A stretch of 64,000 nucleotides of DNA from Bathynomus jamesi (GCA_023014485.1 JAJOZX010002577.1:1-64000), one strand, 5' to 3'. Numbered from the stretch's first letter, positions 33,783 to 45,456 are shown. The notes: a model not told the origin generated them from the sequence alone. A program made the numbers and translations.

Positions 33783-34065
33783 TATGAGTGGGTCAATAAA
33801 AAATTGGGAAGATGCGTAGATTAGATCTCTGCAAATGTTTCTTGTAGTTTAGTTTGAGGGTGGTGAATATTTAGAATGATTTACCATTTGCAGTGGTGGA
33901 TGGTAGTGTCTTAGACAGCTTTTAGAAAGGATGTATGAATTTTTGAATGAAAAAAATCTTTTAGCTTAAATGGAAGAAAAGTTGTTTAATTGGTAGTGAC
34001 ACCATCCATTGGATGGGGGGTAAAAGGGGAATCTTGCAATTAGGTGGGGTTCTTTGTGCAGTTAT

Positions 34066-35687
34066 ACGATGGCCACTCAATATATTTTGCCCCACCTTTT
34101 TTTTTCTCTTTCCAAGTTTCCTTGCAAGTTCCAAAAATTTTGTACACAAGAAGGTGCTTACCTTTTATACAACTTTTTATTTTCCCACATAGTCCCCATT
34201 CTTTTCTACGGCTTTCCTCCACCTTGAAACAAGGGCCTTTATTCCTTGCTGGTAAAAGTCTGCTGGGTTCCGCTGGAGCCACCTCTTAATCTCCTCAATA
34301 ACCTTATTGTCACTCTGAAACTTTCTTCCACAAATCCTTCATTGACCCAAACAAATGGAAGTCTGAAGGTGTCAGATCCGGGTTGTATGGAGGGTGGGGT
34401 AACACAGTCAAGTGCATTTTTGTGATGGCCTCTCGTTTGCAAACTGTTGTGTGGTCTTGCATTATCATGCAAAAGAAGGATGTCTTCCAGTTTTCTCTCT
34501 GGACGAACTCGCTTTATACATCTCTGGAGTCTCTGTAGGGTAGCAATCAGGGGTGTGGAGTCGGCACATAAAAAACTGACTCCGACTCCTCAATTTTTTG
34601 TCTATCCGACTCCGACTCCGAAGGTATATTAATTCTAAATCTGCTATGATGATAATTACACAAGAGGCATTTCATCACCACCACGTGAAGCATCATCATC
34701 TGTGGTCATTGTTACGGTAACTTTGTCTGTAGTAAAGAATCTTGTAAGTGATGCTTGTCATTCAGTAGATTTCTGATCTTTTGTTAACTTTGAAGTAGTT
34801 GGAAGGTTTTTATTACTATCTTTCTCAATGACAACTTCTAAAATTTTGGGATGGAAACACTGCAAATGTCTTTTCAAATTTGATGCTCTGGTTGGTGCAT
34901 TTTTATCAGAGCCAGTAAAAACCACTGATTTTTGCTTCACATAATTTTTCATCATCATCATCATCATCATCTTCTATCATACACTGACACACGAAATGTT
35001 TCCCATCTGTGGTTATTGTAAAATATTAAACTGCAGACTTTGTTGGAAGTGTCTTTGCCATTGTGAAAGGGGTTTTAGACTTGAAAGTTAAAAACTTATG
35101 AAATTTAGAAAGAACTCGAAATTAAATAAGCATTAAAAATAAAAAATATTATCTGAAAAGAAAAATGAATTAATGGCATTAGTGTCTGAAATGGAAAACA
35201 TTGTGTTTATTATTTAAGTGGTTTAACCACCATAGCTGCCAGTGATATCACACACACAAACATATTTTATTAAAATTTATATTGAGGTCGGAGTTGGTAC
35301 ATTTTTACCGACTCTGACTCCAGCACCACCAAAATTGCTTCCGACTCCGACTCCACAGCCCTGGTAGCAATATATGCCTCTGAGTTCATTGTTTGTCCTT
35401 TCTTCATAATGTCCACCAGAATCACTCCTTTCATGTCCAAGAAGATGGTGCCCATAACCTTTCCTGCAGAGGGAGCCATTTTGAACTTTTATTTGGTGGG
35501 GAATCTGCGTGATGCCACTCCATGGATTGGTGTTTTATACAAGGAGGGGAGGTTCAAACTGGAAAAATTTGGTTATGTGAAGCACAGAAAGTTCAAACTT
35601 ATGGCCCAAAAGACATTTCAGCCTCATGACCTATTATTTAGAGCTCTAAGAAAAAAGGGTGGGACAAAATATATTGAGTGCCCCTAG
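34066..35687 (-). pseudogene. Mariner, N-terminally deleted, with hAT inserted in the catalytic core
   Basis: Inverted ends GGCCACTCAATATATTTTGC and its diverged complement near 35,650-35,687. On the minus strand: GTIFLDMKGVILVDIMKKG (first catalytic Asp region), AYIAT joined across the hAT to LQRLQRCIKRVRPERKLEDI, LLHDNARPHNS (second Asp), then, shifted, PPYNPDLTPSDFHLFG (third Asp) and a C-terminal tail (CGKIKSCIKGKHLLVYK). The helix-turn-helix half is missing. Without the hAT the element is about 800 bp. Confidence 0.8.
34548..35363 (-). mobile_element. hAT element with BED-finger remnant
   Basis: Ends CAGGGGTGTGGAGTCGG and CTCCGACTCCACAGCCCTG, with the duplication GTAGCAAT (34540-34547, 35364-35371). 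Subterminal GACTCCGACTCC repeats occur at both ends. On the minus strand, 35,060-34,760 reads FTITTDGKHFVCQC and, after an ATG-repeat run, RASNLKRHLQCFHP, a decayed BED-type zinc finger. The catalytic domain is absent. Confidence 0.9.
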
Positions 35688-35689
35688 TA

Positions 35690-36136
35690 GTATAATTATA
35701 GTATAATAAAGTATTGCAGTATGTATTGGGGTGATTTGGTTCTTGGATAGGGATAACCTAGAGAGGCTGTGGTGTGTGTGAGTTATCCTTGCATTTCTTA
35801 CATTCTTAAGACTCATTTCAATAAGGTGATTTGGTTCTTATTTTGACCAAGTTTTCCTTATGCTTCTTGTATTATGTTTTTAATCTTAGTAAAGAGGTAG
35901 TAGGTCTTCTGAGTATAATTAGTCCTGATGAGTGGCTCAAAATCAAAACAATAGTTTGAAGTTTTATTTCTATCTTCGAGTAATTTTTAATTATTCAGTA
36001 GGTTCTCCATTCTGATAGTCAGTTAATGCAGGGAGGTGGTGGGGGGCTACATTGTGGCCATGTTGCAATGCTACTTCCCATTAATCAGTAAAGTTAAGTA
36101 ATATTGGGTCTGGTTAGTAGAAATGCTGTAGGAGTC
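35690..36136. other. No recognised gene
   Basis: Contains two diverged direct copies of GGGTGATTTGGTTCTTG / AAGGTGATTTGGTTCTTA about 100 bp apart. Otherwise featureless. Confidence 0.5.
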
Positions 36137-38379
36137 CAATGTTCCCTCTAAGGTGTGTGTGTGTGTGCATGTGCACACGCATTGTGAAACCTGCGCACAC
36201 AGCAAAATAAAATGTACACAGGCTCAAGCGTATCATGAGTAGTGATGTGAGTCGTTTTTTATTGTCGTTTTTTTTGTTTTTTTTGTCGTTTTTTTTGTTT
36301 AAAACGAAGGTAGTCTGTTTTTTTTTTTTTTTTGTTTTAAACTTATTCCATATTTTTTTTCCTTTAATCTAATAAGTATATTAGTATTACCTATAATTTA
36401 CTATACTACCATGCTTATACGGTTATACCTAGTATATATACTATATAGTCATCTTTTAGAAAAATTGAATCACGCAAAAAGTATATAATAGAAAGGAAAA
36501 ACAAACCCTCATTTTTTATATGTATATATATTTTTTAACTAGAACATAAAACATTCTTCCTCGTTTCAAACAATATACATAATTGTGATTGGCAAGAGTA
36601 CCAGTATATATATTCCAGATAGAAAAGGAAAATATTCACCTTTTTTTGAACCTTTTTGTTAACCTACATTTCCATGGAAGAATCATCACTAGATTGGGTA
36701 GAGCATATATGCTAGTTTCAATATCACAGGTACTGGTATAATATCCATAATACTGGTATAAAACAATAGATATAATTGTGATTGGCAAGAATACCAGTGT
36801 ATATATATATATATATATATATTTATTTATTCCAAATAAAAAAATAAAAAAAATATAAATATTCATCTCTTTCTTTAACCTAAAGTTGTGTTAACCTAAT
36901 GCTGCTTAACTTTCATTATCTGATTCTATTTCCATTGAAGAATCATTATCACTAGATTGATTAAAGCAAATAGTTTCAATATCACAGGTACTGGTATTTA
37001 TTGCAGATTTGGATGTTGACGAAGCCAATGTAGCACCATGTTTACTTCACTTTCTTGGAATTTTGCATTTTGGGATATAAATACTAGCTTTGCTGCTCTG
37101 TCTGTGCTTAATTGGTTTCTTTTGGCTGTATGGATATTACTGTATGTGCTAAATGATCTCGGAGGTAATGAAAGGGCGAAATAGAGGTGTATGAGTTTGT
37201 GTAGGTATATATGTGAGTATGCATGCGTATGTATCTGGAATTCTGGATGTATGCATGTGTATGGGGTATACAATAGATATAAATGTGTATATAAGTATTT
37301 ATGTATATATTGGTATATATGTATATGGGTGTATGTGTATGTATATATATATATGGATGGTCTCGTGGGGGGGGGGGGGGGGGAATATGTCATCGCGGGT
37401 CTAAAGGATAGTTAAGTGGGAGATTCAAAATCTGAGGCATGGATGGGAGAGTCCTGGAAGGTTGGACAATGGGCAGTCAGCTCCCAGCCAGTGTTCTTGC
37501 AAGTTTAATGGATCTCAAGATACAAGACTTTCAGTGCAAGAGAGAGGCCAGTTTTTTCTGTAAATAGGCTGAAAAGGACATTCTATACTGGTACCATATG
37601 GCCTATTTTATTATTTATTTATTTATTTTTATAATATATATCATTGCAAAAGTATACCTTATAATTAAATTGGCAATATCTATATTAATTATTAAAAAAA
37701 ACAAAAAAAACAAAAAAAAAAAAAAAACGTTTTTTTTACATCACTAATCATGAGTCACGACAGTAAATGAAGTACAGTAATTTAAAAAATTTCAGTTTAA
37801 TGAATTCTATAAAGAACAAATTAAGAAACCGCTTGAAAGAAAATCATTTGGACATGCTCATGTGAATTAAAAGTTACCTGAATGATGACAGATGTATTAA
37901 TCTTCATAGAGTTTATTTGGAATGGGCAAATGCTAAAGATCATAGGGAGAAATCATAATCATACTTAAATGAAAGTCACTTTCATTTAATGTTATTTTGA
38001 TTATATTTTATTTTATTGAATTTTATTATTTTTTATTTTATTCCTATTTTGTGAATGGATAAAATCACGTATTAATCTTGATAGTCTATTTTAAATTGCT
38101 AAATGCTAAAAATTGTTTTGAGAAATAACTAAAATAGTCATTTTCAATTAATGTTATTTTTATTTTATTTCTTTTTGTTGAATTTTATTTTACTATTTTT
38201 TATTTTATTCATATTTTTAGAATGGATAAAATGTTTTCTTTTATAAGAATATATAATAATGTAAATTTTGAAAATAATAGTACTCAGAAAAGTTTACACA
38301 ATTTTTCACCATGAATCTAAATGTATGCACAATGAAAATTTCTTGTGCACACGGACTAAAAAAATTAGAGGGAACATTG
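36137..38379. mobile_element. hAT-like element containing another hAT
   Basis: Ends CAATGTTCCCTCTAA and TTAGAGGGAACATTG are perfect 15-bp inverted repeats. The sub-end on the left is CACACA-rich (GCATGTGCACACGC) and on the right GTGCACACGGAC, as in several animal hATs. The 8 bases on each side (TAGGAGTC and TGTGGACC) do not form a clean duplication. Apart from the nested element the interior is AT-rich without recognisable coding sequence. Confidence 0.75.
36240..37746. mobile_element. Nested non-autonomous hAT-like element
   Basis: Ends TAGTGATGT and ACATCACTA with T-runs and A-runs just inside, flanked by the perfect 8-bp duplication ATCATGAG (36232-36239, 37747-37754). The interior has TA/TG microsatellite, a G-run at about 37,367-37,383 and repeated GTGATTGGCAAGAATACCAGT blocks (about 36,577 and 36,777), but no recognisable transposase. 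Confidence 0.85.
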
Positions 38380-38775
38380 TGTGGACCCCTCCATCACGTG
38401 ACCTTTGCCATTACAAAGGAGGTTAAACAACCCTAAAAACACACTCATGCAGGGAGGGCTTTTTTCCCTTCTTTCTTTAGATAGCTTAAATGAATACAGT
38501 AACTTATTAAAATAAATATAAACCTGCAAGAATTCATATGTGTGACCAAAGAAATTAAGTAAAAATCCATATATTGGGTAGATGTTTGCGCATGCAGATG
38601 TCTTTATTGTTATTAAATATCATATATTATTTGATATTTTCAGCATGATATTTCTCTTAAAATAAAAAACCCAACTCTTAAACTCATGCTCTTACTTCTA
38701 ATTCACATCACTGAGTTTGAAGTAGATAAAAATGCAAGAAAATTTTGTTTGAAGAAAATGAATTACGAGTATTAA

Positions 38776-38866
38776 GTCAGAAGTTGGAATAAATGAAGAA
38801 AGTGAGTACTGTGAAAGTGTTTGTAAAGAATTAGATGTCTACGAACAATTCAGTCTCGAATGGCAG
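38776..38866 (+). CDS. Possible upstream exon of a C2H2 zinc-finger gene
   Basis: The open stretch reads GINEESEYCESVCKELDVYE then QFSLEWQ and ends at a clean splice donor (CAG|GTAAGG, phase 0). The acidic, unstructured character suits the N-terminal region of arthropod C2H2 proteins. The upstream boundary is uncertain because a stop lies just before ITSIKSEV. The link to the next exon rests on matching phase and strand only. Confidence 0.4.
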
Positions 38867-39078
38867 GTAAGGAAGGGATGGGAATAATTGTTTCCTCTTT
38901 GTCATGAAATAAATTTTCTTGCATTCATCAAAAAGTGTTTATTATGACTCATACTGAAATTTACTTAAGGTTAATTTCTACATTGACTAATTGTGCCTCG
39001 GTGGTGTAGTGGTTAGCATTGCTGACTATGAATCCCTGGGATTGAGACCCATTGATGGCAGCTGCCATGCAGCAAAAC

Positions 39079-40521
39079 CAGGGTTGGCACCCAAAAACCC
39101 AACCCAAAACCCACTGGAATTTTCAGTGGGTTTTTGGGTTTTTGTTCTGAGATGTTTATTTTAAAATAATTGAAATTTTTCTGATTGCTATATTGTTCAA
39201 AATTTTGTAGCTAATTAGAATGATTTGGCATGTTGATTATTTCAAGTAAGCTGACTTATAAAACAATTCTTAAATTATGCAATGTGTAAATAAAGATTAT
39301 GAAAAATTGAAAAGTTATTAAAAAGGATTTGCACCCATTGTGAACACTATGGGCAATTATTGGATCATTTGACACATTGCTCCAACCATCTTGAATTAAA
39401 GTTACAGTAGAATTGACTAAGTCTTTTTTTCATTGAATCCAGTACCTACTTCATTATTCACTTTGATTAGCGAGTCATCAGATAATTTTTTTCTGCTTGG
39501 AGGACAATAGCCTGGTCTTAAATTTTGGACCCATTTAATAAATTCTTTATTCTCTACAACTACAAATGGAATATTTGCTGAAAAGAAAAATCTGGCCATT
39601 TGCAAATCTAGTTGTTCTTTTTGATCTACAGTTGTTCTAACCACATATGGCATTATCTGACCTTGTGTTTTCTTGGCTGGAGTAGAATGAAAAAATGGTA
39701 TGGAAGATTCAGAAGCGGTTGAAGTGAATGAAGTCTCACTACTGTGAATTGTAGTGTCATCATGAACCAGGCTTTCATATGATTTGCTTGAAGAGGGTCT
39801 ACTCTCAAAACTACCATGTCTATGTGTAGGAGGAAGAGTTGCTGATGTAGATGTATTTGTAAGCTCATCCGCTTCATCATCACAAGCCTGTACCCATTTT
39901 TTATTGCATTGATCTAAATGATGTTTCACTCGTTCTATTTTTAAAAAAAATACACATCTGCAGTATTTGCAACGAACTCTATTTGGTTGGTCACTCAACA
40001 TTTCTACTTCATCCCATTCAGCAGCTTTAAGTCTGCCACCAGTATGTGTGGGTCTAACTTTCTCTAGATGATGTTTCACTCTCTCAATTTTTTTAGTGAT
40101 ACTTTCTTTGCAATAATTGCATAGTACTCTAGTAGGTTCATCACTTAATAAAGTCACCTCATTCCATTCGCTAGCTTTAGATCTTCCACCTCTATAACTC
40201 TTTGGCATATTAAAAATTCAAATTTGAGTTAGGTCTAAATAAAGCTGAAATCTGCTGTTAAGAAATAAAGGAAAGATCTAAAATTAAAATGGAGAAAATT
40301 CTAATATATCATTATTATCTCTCATATCTGAACTTTCTGTGAAATAAAGATGTCTTTTTAATATATATTGTAGATTAGATAAATAAATTAATAAAATAAT
40401 AGATATATTAGGCACTACATAATTATCAAACCTTTCTACAAAAAATTTCAACCCATCAAAAACCCCAAAACCCAGTTGGGTTTGGGTTTTTTGTGAAAAA
40501 CCTGTGTTTTTGCCAACCCTG
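39079..40521 (-). mobile_element. hAT element, internally deleted, with BED fingers
   Basis: Ends CAGGGTTGGCACCC and TTTTTGCCAACCCTG, with the 8-bp duplication AGCAAAAC (39071-39078, 40522-40529). Subterminal blocks CCCAAAAACCCAAC recur inverted near 40,460. The length is 1443 bp. It encodes only the N-terminal third of a transposase. Confidence 0.95.
39417..40208 (-). CDS. Truncated hAT transposase: two BED fingers plus DNA-binding region
   Basis: 263 codons from ATG 40,208, uninterrupted. Residues 1-52 and 54-105 are two BED-type fingers of the same pattern: EWNEVTLL..., CNYCKES, KIERVKHHLE; then EWDEVEML, CRYCRC-like CKYCRC, KIERVKHHLDQC. Residues 110-190 are Ser/Thr-rich. Residues 195-250 (MARFFFSANIPFVVVENKEF, IKWVQNLRPGYCPPSRKKL) match the segment preceding the hAT RNase H core. 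The catalytic Asp, Asp, Glu and the dimerisation domain are absent. An open frame with two intact fingers is unusual in this window. It could bind the element's ends and act as a repressor of related elements, which is inference. Confidence 0.8.
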   Translation of the reverse strand: MPKSYRGGRSKASEWNEVTLLSDEPTRVLCNYCKESITKKIERVKHHLEKVRPTHTGGRLKAAEWDEVEMLSDQPNRVRCKYCRCVFFLKIERVKHHLDQCNKKWVQACDDEADELTNTSTSATLPPTHRHGSFESRPSSSKSYESLVHDDTTIHSSETSFTSTASESSIPFFHSTPAKKTQGQIMPYVVRTTVDQKEQLDLQMARFFFSANIPFVVVENKEFIKWVQNLRPGYCPPSRKKLSDDSLIKVNNEVGTGFNEKKT

Positions 40522-40938
40522 AGCAAAACAGCTGTTCATCCTTCCACACAATAAAGAAGTTGGTTGGTAGATAAATGGGTACCTTGGGTGGCCTAGTGTT
40601 TAAGACACTGTGCTGCTGGTGGGGCATGGTTCATATTCCACATTAAACTGTAGGTCTAAGGTGGAGTTAAAAGCTTGACCTTCATCAGAATGAACAATTC
40701 AGGCAGAAGCAAACCAAAGGTTATTGTAATTTCTTCCATTTAACTGTGACATTTTCAAGTGCATCCACAATAATGTTTGGAAGCATCATTACCTAATTTA
40801 GGAATTAAACTTTTCATACTGGCTCTTTATATTAATGAAGGATTGGGAAAGTATAAAATAATTATTTACAGTGAAACAAATTTTTACTTGTGATAAGAAT
40901 AATTATAAAGTTTTTTAAAGAATGCCTACTAATTTCAG

Positions 40939-41025
40939 GACTATCGGATCAAAGATGAATCGGTGGAAGCTGTTTCTATAAAAGAAGAACCAATAGATTT
41001 CAACTTAAATGAACTGAAAATTAAG
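40939..41025 (+). CDS. Exon with a KEEPID motif, likely from the same zinc-finger gene
   Basis: 29 codons between a consensus acceptor (TTTCAG|GAC) and donor (AAG|GTAAAT), both phase 0: DYRIKDESVEAVSIKEEPID then FNLNELKIK. IKEEPID is the acidic, sumoylation-type motif that recurs N-terminal to C2H2 fingers in arthropod transcription factors. Intron 1, from 38,867, holds a SINE and a hAT; the following intron contains the 7-kb hAT and LINE pieces. Confidence 0.5.
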
Positions 41026-41679
41026 GTAAATGAATGTGTTTTGGTTCACCTTTTGTAGGTACAACAGTAGGCCTGTTTTTCCCCTTTAAAAAGTGTTGAT
41101 GCATCCATTATTTTAGTTTGTGTGGTTCATGCATATCTGAAGAAGCCAAAACAGGTGTGATATAGTTTATTCTACTGCTCCAGTAGTTGGAATAATCATG
41201 AAATGTACCTTAAAATAGTTTTTCTTGAAAAATTTTAGGTTCTATGCTCTATCACAAACCAAATTGACTATCTTGATCCTGTGACAATTACCATTATACA
41301 GTATGTATAAACTTCTGTTATGAGGAGGAGATTGAATGTTTGAAGAAAATGATGTTTGAATTATGTGCTTATGAGGGCACAGCCACACAAGTAGATGCAT
41401 AAAGAGGCAAGGATCTGAAAACAGTACTCATAATAGAGGATATCATGAGACTCAGCATAAGCATACTGAGATCCTAGTATTTGCAGCAGACATGGGGTCA
41501 TTATCATTGTAATGGTAATTAATTATAATTAATTACAAATCTCTTGTAATGATGATGTAATGATGATGAAAGAAATTGAGGCAATAATGGTAATGATAAT
41601 GAAAGGTCTGTAATGAATCATTACACATTACATTTTCATTACAGTGTAGTAATTTAAAACACACACACACACACACACA

Positions 41680-42051
41680 CAGTAAATACTCGATGAGTCA
41701 GAATTCGGGATGAGTTGGACTCGTCCTCTGTCAAGTGCCATTATTATTTTTTCTTTTACTAAGTGAAGTGTTTTTTAATGCTGTATTGTACAAAAAGGTA
41801 AACAATAAAATTTTTTGTTTTGCGCTCAAAATAATTCCAGCAACAGTAACTGAAACAAAGTTTTATTGTTTTTCAATGTTTATTTTGAACATTGTATTAG
41901 ACTCTCACTAATCAAACTTAAAAGGTTAGAGAGTATTTATGCCTCTTTAGGGGTAAATAGGGGGGGGGGGGGGTAATTAAGGTAATTCGCGATGAGTCAG
42001 ACTGAGTCAGACTGGCTAGAGCCCTATATAGTCTGACTTATCGAGTATTTA

Positions 42052-42054
<3 letters not shown>
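41680..42054. mobile_element. Tigger/pogo-like MITE
   Basis: Ends CAGTAAATACTCGATGAGTC and the inverse of CAGTAAATACTCGATAAGTC form about 25-bp TIRs. The right side is followed by TA; the left side lies in an AC repeat. Repeated GATGAGTCAGA blocks lie inside. No coding sequence. The CAGT..CTCG start resembles pogo-group ends. Confidence 0.75.
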
Positions 42055-42104
<50 letters not shown>

Positions 42105-42266
42105 ATATTAGGGTGTTTCATAAATGAGAACCACATTATATTTTTAATCCACATAGATGCCCGTGTTCGTTTTACATATTTATCACTCCTGGCCAAAAAT
42201 GAGACTCCTTCGACAACAATAAGGGGTCCCGAGAAATCACGCCTTACGTCAGAGAGCACAGACTCA

Positions 42267-44493
42267 TCACTTCTTCATCATTTCCCCCTTCTGCTTCTTC
42301 GGAAAATCCTTCCTCTTCTTGAAAACTGCTTTCAGCAGGTACTGTTTGTCTTCTTCCTTCGTTGTTAGGGCAGTATTGAATTTCTCGATGAGAGCGATCC
42401 CCCGTTCAGCCGAGTCGTTCACCACAGCCAGGACGCAGACCCTAGCTAGGCCTGCTTGGTAGTGTGGGTCGCTTTCCTAAGACGAAGCGGGATTTTCAAC
42501 GAAGGCGCCGTTGATCCCGAGTGCGGTGAAGAGATCCTTCGTCCTCGAGGTAACGAAATCCGAAATCATCTTTCCTTTGAAGGAGCCGAGGACGGTCTTC
42601 CCCTCCAGACGCTTCAACGCTTTCCTCGATGCCGGCTTGGCTAGGTTCTCTCGCATCCTTTGTTTCTCTTTCTGAGGAACCCCTTGATCGAAGAATGCCA
42701 AGCCGACCAGCGTCTCGGAGAAGTACCAGAGGTGTCGTTTCATGGCCGCTTGCGCTTGCTTGGCGACGTCGACGATCACGGCATCTTCCTGCAGTATTTC
42801 CAGGTCCAGCAAGAACTCCAGATCCACACGTGGGGCCTGCTCTGCTCTCGTCGCACGACTCCAAGCCTTTGCGTAAGCCAGGGCAACGAACAGGCAGATT
42901 TCTGTGACTCCTTTCAGCTCCCCCCAGTCATCCTGAACTGGTCCTGAAGGAGGTACAGCTTCAATCCGTAAATGGCTTTCGCCATCCACTGCGCATGGTG
43001 GTATGCTCCTGGCTTCCGCAGTGGCACATTGGCGACAGAGTCTTCCCCGAGAAAGAGGATAACTAGTTGAAGTTCTTGGTAGTCATCCCGCGGCTGACCA
43101 GAAGCCAGAGCTTCCCTCACGACAAGGACAGTTCGGTCCTTGAGACCCTGAAGAGGTCCAGCGATGCTGCAGCTATCTGAATCAATAGCAGTGGTGATAA
43201 GAGATTGGTCGATGAAACCCCACTGCTCTTGGAATCTTTTGAAGATCCCAGAGGTGGGGCCCATCGAAGACCGGAAGACTTGGGCCAGGACGATTTCGTA
43301 CATATGGTGCCTGCATGCTAGGTAAAGAAGTTGCTTCCCGAGACCCTCGTCAATCTTGACGCAGGCTCCCATGTGAATCCCGGTGTTCGATGCCGTTGTG
43401 TCGAATGATAACCCCTTGATTCGTTCGGACAGGTCGTGTTCCTGCACAAGATCAATGCAGACGCGTGCCGTCTCCGCTCCCGTGCCAGCTGGAACTTTCG
43501 GAACTCCAAGCAGCTTCTCCTGGCCGTTCCCGGTGACCAGCACAGCAATCCGGTCCACAGATCCGCCACCTGTGATTTCAGGCAGTATTTTCCCGTCTCA
43601 GTGCAACACCAAGGGCTCATCAGGACAGAATTCTCCCTCTTGATACGCCTCTGTTGCTTGCTTCCGAAGCGACTGGCGAGCACGATACATTGTGGAAGAG
43701 GAGATGGATACCTCGTTCAAATCGTGCCCCAAGGATTGCACGACGACGGCGTAGGTAGGACATCGCTGCATCACGATAAGAAATGTTCATCCGGTCGTAC
43801 GCGACAGCCACATCCTGAGTGATGAGGTTCCTCAACCGCTTCCTCGGAGAAGGACATGAAGCAGACATGGAGGCTGCCAAGGAGGGATCATCTTCCGCAG
43901 ATGGCGACGCCGAGGACGAGGAGCTGTCTTGAAGAGTAGCAGCTTCTGTAACCGTCTTGGCCCGCTCGAATTCCCGGTGTCGTCTCTCCTCCTGCTGTTC
44001 CTCTCGACGCCTTTTCCTACTCTCCATTTGGGCCAGCTTCATGTCTGCTGATCCCATACTGCTCTCTGTTGGGTCCTCCTGCTGACTCTTGTAGAAGAGC
44101 TTGTCTTCCTCATTTGTCATCATAGAAAGGGCATTGGAATGACCAATATCGGGGATTTCGTTCTTGAGTTCCGCCTTGAACATGTCCTCCGCAACACGAC
44201 AGCTCTCCTCGGATCTGTTCCTGCTTTTCACCAACTTTTCATAATGCTGGAGCAGAGATTCCATTTTCCGAAGGGCGCTGTCCCGCCTCATAGTAGGGAT
44301 CCTTGCTCTTTTTCCAGAACACCATCACAGCATCCAAACAGAGGTTCAGACATTTTCTCCATCCTAGGTTTTCCTGTTTTTGATGGAAGAAGCACTTTTG
44401 CAAGACTTGCAACTTCGTCGGCAGGCGGCTACCCAGGATCTCCTTATTCGGGTGTCCAATGAGCCAAACCTCTTTCTTGCTTCGAGTTGCCAT
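42267..44493 (-). pseudogene. Transposase-like gene of unknown family, two Trp-to-stop and three frameshifts
   Basis: ATG 44,493: MATRSKKEVWLIGHPNKEIL ... WRKCLNLCLDAVMVFWKKSK. Shift near 44,290; then a Lys/Arg/Glu-rich helix (ESRKRRREEQQEERRHREFE) and SPRKRLRNLI. Shift near 43,750; then AVVVQSLGHDLNEVSISSST, YRARQSL, and LVLH-stop-DGKILPEI (stop 43,598-43,600). Then VDRIAVLVTGNGQEKLLGVP, IKGLSFDTTASNTGIHMGAC, LLYLACRHHMYEIVLAQVF and PGAYHHAQWMAKAIYGLK. Shift near 42,930; WYFSETLVGLAFFDQ ... GINGAFVENPASS-stop-ESDPHY (stop 42,475-42,477) and a C-terminus to 42,267. The acidic residues, CRHH and HHAQW blocks suggest an RNase H-fold transposase; this is unproven. Confidence 0.7.
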
Positions 44494-44805
44494 GTTTATC
44501 TGCAATGAAGAAATATACGAATTAGAAAAGAGTACAAATACGCAAGGGTAGACACAATGAGGACAAAACTCGACAACTGACACGAAGGATAGAGAGCAGT
44601 GCACCCTTCCGTCAGGAAGCAAGGCAGTCGACTAACACTCGAACAGCTGAAATTAGAAATACCTAAGCAATCTGAAGCGTCGAATCTTGGGACCCCTAAA
44701 CGTTTCTGATCTGGTTGAAACCTGTTCAGATGAGTTTCCTCGGCAAAAGGAACAGGGGCATCAATGTGGATTGAACTTCCTTCCACTTCATCCATCAACC
44801 ACACT

Positions 44806-45456
44806 CAGAGCTGGGCAGTATTTAAATACATTTGTGTATTTAGAACTGTATTTATAAATACATTGTTTTTCATGTATTTAAATATAGTATTTAAATACTT
44901 TAATGAGTATTTAAATACAATGTATTTAAATACTCAAAATATAAAAATGTAAATACTTTTACTGGTTTAATACACGTTCTGTACTAGCACAGTACGATGC
45001 GTCGACAGTGTAGTACAGCATGGTTCATGTTTCAACGTGTCAGTTCAATCAGTTGTGTGCCACTCTTAGTCGAAAGAGGTTGATTTCTTTATCGTGTGCG
45101 TGTCATGGCTTCAACAAGCAAATCCGGTGAATCAAACAGTGATATATCTGCAGATAACAATTTAGTGCACCCTCTGTTTGATGGAAAATACTTTAAAATT
45201 AAATCTAAAGACGGTAATAAGGTAAAGTGCACTAAAGTAGAAATTTATCAAAACATGAATTAGTGAATGCATATGTTAAAATTTGTATGTATTTAAAATG
45301 TATTTACAAATGTATTTAAATACAATTGATGTATTTTGTATTTAGTATCTAAATACATTCGTAAAATGTATTTAGTATTTAGTATTTAAATACATTTCTC
45401 CCATGTATTTAGTATTTATATTTAAATACATTCAATGTATTTATTGCCCAGCTCTG
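44806..45456 (+). mobile_element. Nested hAT, 651 bp, with BED-finger start
   Basis: Ends CAGAGCTGGGCAGTA and TATTGCCCAGCTCTG-type inverse, 8-bp duplication ACCACACT (44798-44805, 45457-45464). Interior rich in GTATTTAAATAC repeats. At about 45,104 a + strand ATG opens MASTSKSGESNSDISADNNL then HPLFDGKYFKIKSKDGNKVK-CT, the first half of a BED finger, then stops. Deletion derivative. Confidence 0.95.

Larger units (their letters stand above)
29640..33950 (+). pseudogene. CR1-like ORF2 C-terminal relic, split by the unknown TIR element
   Basis: The first piece ends at 29,787 (LRGDRIELYKMLAGIDRVDV, then NRNRLRLACRR). The second starts at 33,785 (YEWVNKKLGRCVD) and decays by 33,950 (NDLPFAVVDGSVLDSF). 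Joining the two pieces with a single TA gives an unbroken frame across ACRR-YEWV, which defines the empty site of the 4-kb element between them. Confidence 0.8.
38995..40730 (+). mobile_element. tRNA-derived SINE pair, split by a hAT
   Basis: 38,995-39,078 has a tRNA-like head: CTCGGTGGTGTAGTGGTTAG as box A and GGGATTGAGACCC as box B. The body continues after the hAT at 40,522. At about 40,580-40,650 a second tRNA-like unit follows: GGGTGGCCTAGTGTTTAAG as box A and ATGGTTCATATTCC as box B. Neither folds into a proper tRNA by eye. Two tRNA-like units in one orientation, less than 200 bp apart without the hAT, suggest a dimeric SINE. Confidence 0.55.

Noticed and set aside
37191..37415. Tyr/Ile/Cys-rich ORFs on both strands
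   Set aside because: Products of TG/TA microsatellite and a G-run inside a hAT-like element.
36137..38379. 8-bp target duplication for the outer CAATGTTCCC element
   Set aside because: Flanks TAGGAGTC and TGTGGACC agree at only about half of positions, so no duplication is claimed.
42629..43822. Long + strand ORFs over the 42-44 kb region
   Set aside because: They are GC-rich shadows of the minus-strand transposase-like gene.
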